Program-made: the position numbers and the translations under genes
The notes under the pieces: model-generated
Seen by the model: the letters and a program-made list of their open reading frames with translations, nothing else
Told to the model about the DNA's origin: nothing
Database searches by the model: none
NCBI GenBank assembly: GCA_937958365.1
Contig: CALFEW010000299.1
Location: forward strand, 1-5,852
DNA from: an uncultured Chloroflexota bacterium
GTDB taxonomy: Bacteria > Chloroflexota > Anaerolineae > Promineifilales > Promineifilaceae
Reading direction: 5' to 3'
Length of the DNA stretch: 5,852 bases
Shown: positions 4,749 to 5,852 of the stretch, one piece after another
Layout of the letters: each line of letters starts with the position of its first letter
How positions within the stretch are numbered: position 1 is the stretch's first letter

Positions 4749-5852
4749 TTATTTGCGTATGACCGGTAATAGCAGGATCGCTTTACACGTTACGGCTGCC
4801 CGCCGATGGAAAATCTCATGAGTCGAAACACTGTCTATGCGATCATATACCAACTGAATCCAACCCTGGCTGGCAGCCATCGCCGGTTTAATAAACCTGT
4901 AGTCAAGATTGTATTCTATCGTATGGGGAAGCGTCCCATTGCCCCAGCCGTCACAACTTTGCATACTCTGGATCACTTCGTTTGGATTGAGTGTGGTGGG
5001 CACGATGCCACTAAACGTCATGTAAGCTGCGCTTCTCTCACTGTCCACAGCCAGAGCCGCCACAACTTCTGAAGGATCCGCGCCATTCACCTCTACAAAT
5101 CCCCCAGAAACCGAGGAAAAATTATCGCTGTTCAAGGCGTCGCATGGTGTGGAACAGGTTGCATAAAAGACATCTTGCTTATCGTTCGCGTCCTCCACAA
5201 CAACTTTGCGGGTATAGGCTATGTGCAATTGGCTGCCAGACAATGCCATCACAACGTGGGCAGCAATATCAACGTCCGCGGGTGACAGGAGGGTGTTTTC
5301 GATTTCAGGGTTCCAGACAGGCGCCGCCAATGGCCCCGTGAGGGTACCACGGGAGAAAACGATTTCTTGACCACCACTCGCTGTGTCGTTTTGCCAGGCC
5401 AGATAGAGACGGCCGTTTCGATCCACTGCCACCGCCGGTTCACCCGAATCCCCAAGCGGTTCTTCTTCCAGGCTAACCGGCGTAGACCAGGTCGCGGTCC
5501 CGCTTGCCAGGTAGGCATAATACACAATCGCCGGCTGCTCTTGCACCCAAACCAGGTGCAGTTTGTTGTTTTGGTCCAGAAAAACGCTCGGATCGGTGAT
5601 CTCGTAAGAATTGGCAATCGTCACCGGAGCAGTCCAATTGGCGCTGCCTGTCTTGCTGGAAAATACCAACAGATTTTGCTGTGGTGTAATCTTCTTGACC
5701 CAAATGGCAAAGGCTTTATCATTTTGGTCAATGGCCCCAATCACCTGCGCCGATGCGTCTACCGACGTGTGAATTTTGGCGCCTACTGTCGAAGACCATG
5801 TCTGACCCTGATTGGTAGACATCGTGTAATACGGATCGTCGTCGCTTTCATT
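4749..5852 (-). CDS. Asp-box/BNR-type beta-propeller protein (5' end beyond window)
   Basis: The frame is open to the right edge, so the visible 367 residues lack the N-terminus; a Met at 5822 is internal, since ten codons of the same frame precede it and the sequence around it (YYTMSTNQGQTWS) is an Asp-box (S-x-N-x-G-x-T-W, with Asn for the usual Asp). Six blade-like motifs follow, of the form Pro-x4-Asp-x4-(L/A)-x-(L/I)-x-W/Y: near visible residues 37-51, 88-102 (DQNNKLHLVW), 139-153 (DRNGRLYLAW), 195-213, 260-280 and 323-336. Spacing is 51 residues, then about 55-65. WTAP and WSTP turns fall between blades, as in BNR/sialidase-like propellers. I see no set of catalytic residues that would justify calling it a sialidase. 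The C-terminus is KAILLLPVIRK. The protein is probably secreted or surface-bound, but its signal sequence lies outside the window. It stands first among the visible genes, 11 bases before the PepSY-like gene, so it may be part of the same surface apparatus. Propeller fold likely; function unknown. Confidence 0.8.
   Translation of the reverse strand, partial: NESDDDPYYTMSTNQGQTWSSTVGAKIHTSVDASAQVIGAIDQNDKAFAIWVKKITPQQNLLVFSSKTGSANWTAPVTIANSYEITDPSVFLDQNNKLHLVWVQEQPAIVYYAYLASGTATWSTPVSLEEEPLGDSGEPAVAVDRNGRLYLAWQNDTASGGQEIVFSRGTLTGPLAAPVWNPEIENTLLSPADVDIAAHVVMALSGSQLHIAYTRKVVVEDANDKQDVFYATCSTPCDALNSDNFSSVSGGFVEVNGADPSEVVAALAVDSERSAAYMTFSGIVPTTLNPNEVIQSMQSCDGWGNGTLPHTIEYNLDYRFIKPAMAASQGWIQLVYDRIDSVSTHEIFHRRAAVTCKAILLLPVIRK

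Larger units (their letters stand above)
64..5416. repeat. Dispersed palindrome ACGGCCGT, eight exact copies
   Basis: Exact copies lie at 64-71, 217-224, 817-824, 1074-1081, 4213-4220, 4427-4434, 4489-4496 and 5409-5416. One-base variants (GCGGCCGT or its complement) are at 2578-2585, 2590-2597, 3457-3464 and 3934-3941. A random 8-mer would be expected about 0.09 times in this length. Five exact copies extend on one side to ACGGCCGTTTC. In coding regions it is read in two frames: as Thr-Ala-Val (64, 217, 4427) and as (Asn/Asp)-Gly-Arg (1074, 4213, 4489, 5409). One copy (817) is outside genes. Thus selection or spread is at DNA level. No exact copy lies between 1082 and 4212. Confidence 0.85.

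Noticed and set aside
4749..5852. Active sialidase
   Set aside because: The Asp-box and blades fit the fold, but no arginine triad or nucleophile arrangement is recognisable and the N-terminus is missing.

Overview
The window carries five genes, all on the minus strand, so transcription runs from the right edge to the left edge. The gaps are short (11, 19, 63 and 72 bases), and no convincing promoter or terminator lies in any of them, so the block reads as one operon or part of one. Base composition is a little over half GC. Thr/Pro stalk repeats, proteins ending in a short LP-x-x-(I/V)-R type tail, and TadE/TadG-type genes with large extracellular regions together suggest an environmental Chloroflexota bacterium (Anaerolineae-like). 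That assignment is inference; there is no rRNA or other marker gene here.

In order of transcription: (1) 5852-4749, a gene open at its 5' end, encoding a secreted-looking beta-propeller protein with an Asp-box and six visible blade motifs; (2) 4737-4108, a small protein with one N-terminal membrane helix and two PepSY-like halves; (3) 4088-2829, a TadE-type pseudopilin-like protein with a long external region; (4) 2765-852, a TadG-type (Tad N-terminal domain) protein with an approximately 590-residue external region that seems to hold two related modules; (5) 779 to the left edge, a gene open at its 3' end, encoding a Flp-prepilin-like N-terminus, a Thr-Asn-Thr-Pro stalk and InlB-B-type repeats.

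The common theme is surface display through the Tad (tight adherence, type IVc pilus) route. Genes 3 to 5 each start with a short charged leader, a Gly-Gln motif and one hydrophobic helix, followed by a large and diverse outer region. Ordinary Flp pilins are only about 50-80 residues and ordinary TadE proteins are short, so this looks like a set of minor pilins or pilus-associated proteins carrying adhesive or structural passengers. No ATPase, prepilin peptidase or secretin gene is visible, so the link to a working pilus is inferred.

The most striking signal outside the genes' own content is an 8-bp palindrome, ACGGCCGT. It occurs eight times exactly (roughly 0.1 expected by chance), in two reading frames and once between genes. 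It behaves like a highly iterated genomic palindrome rather than a protein motif.
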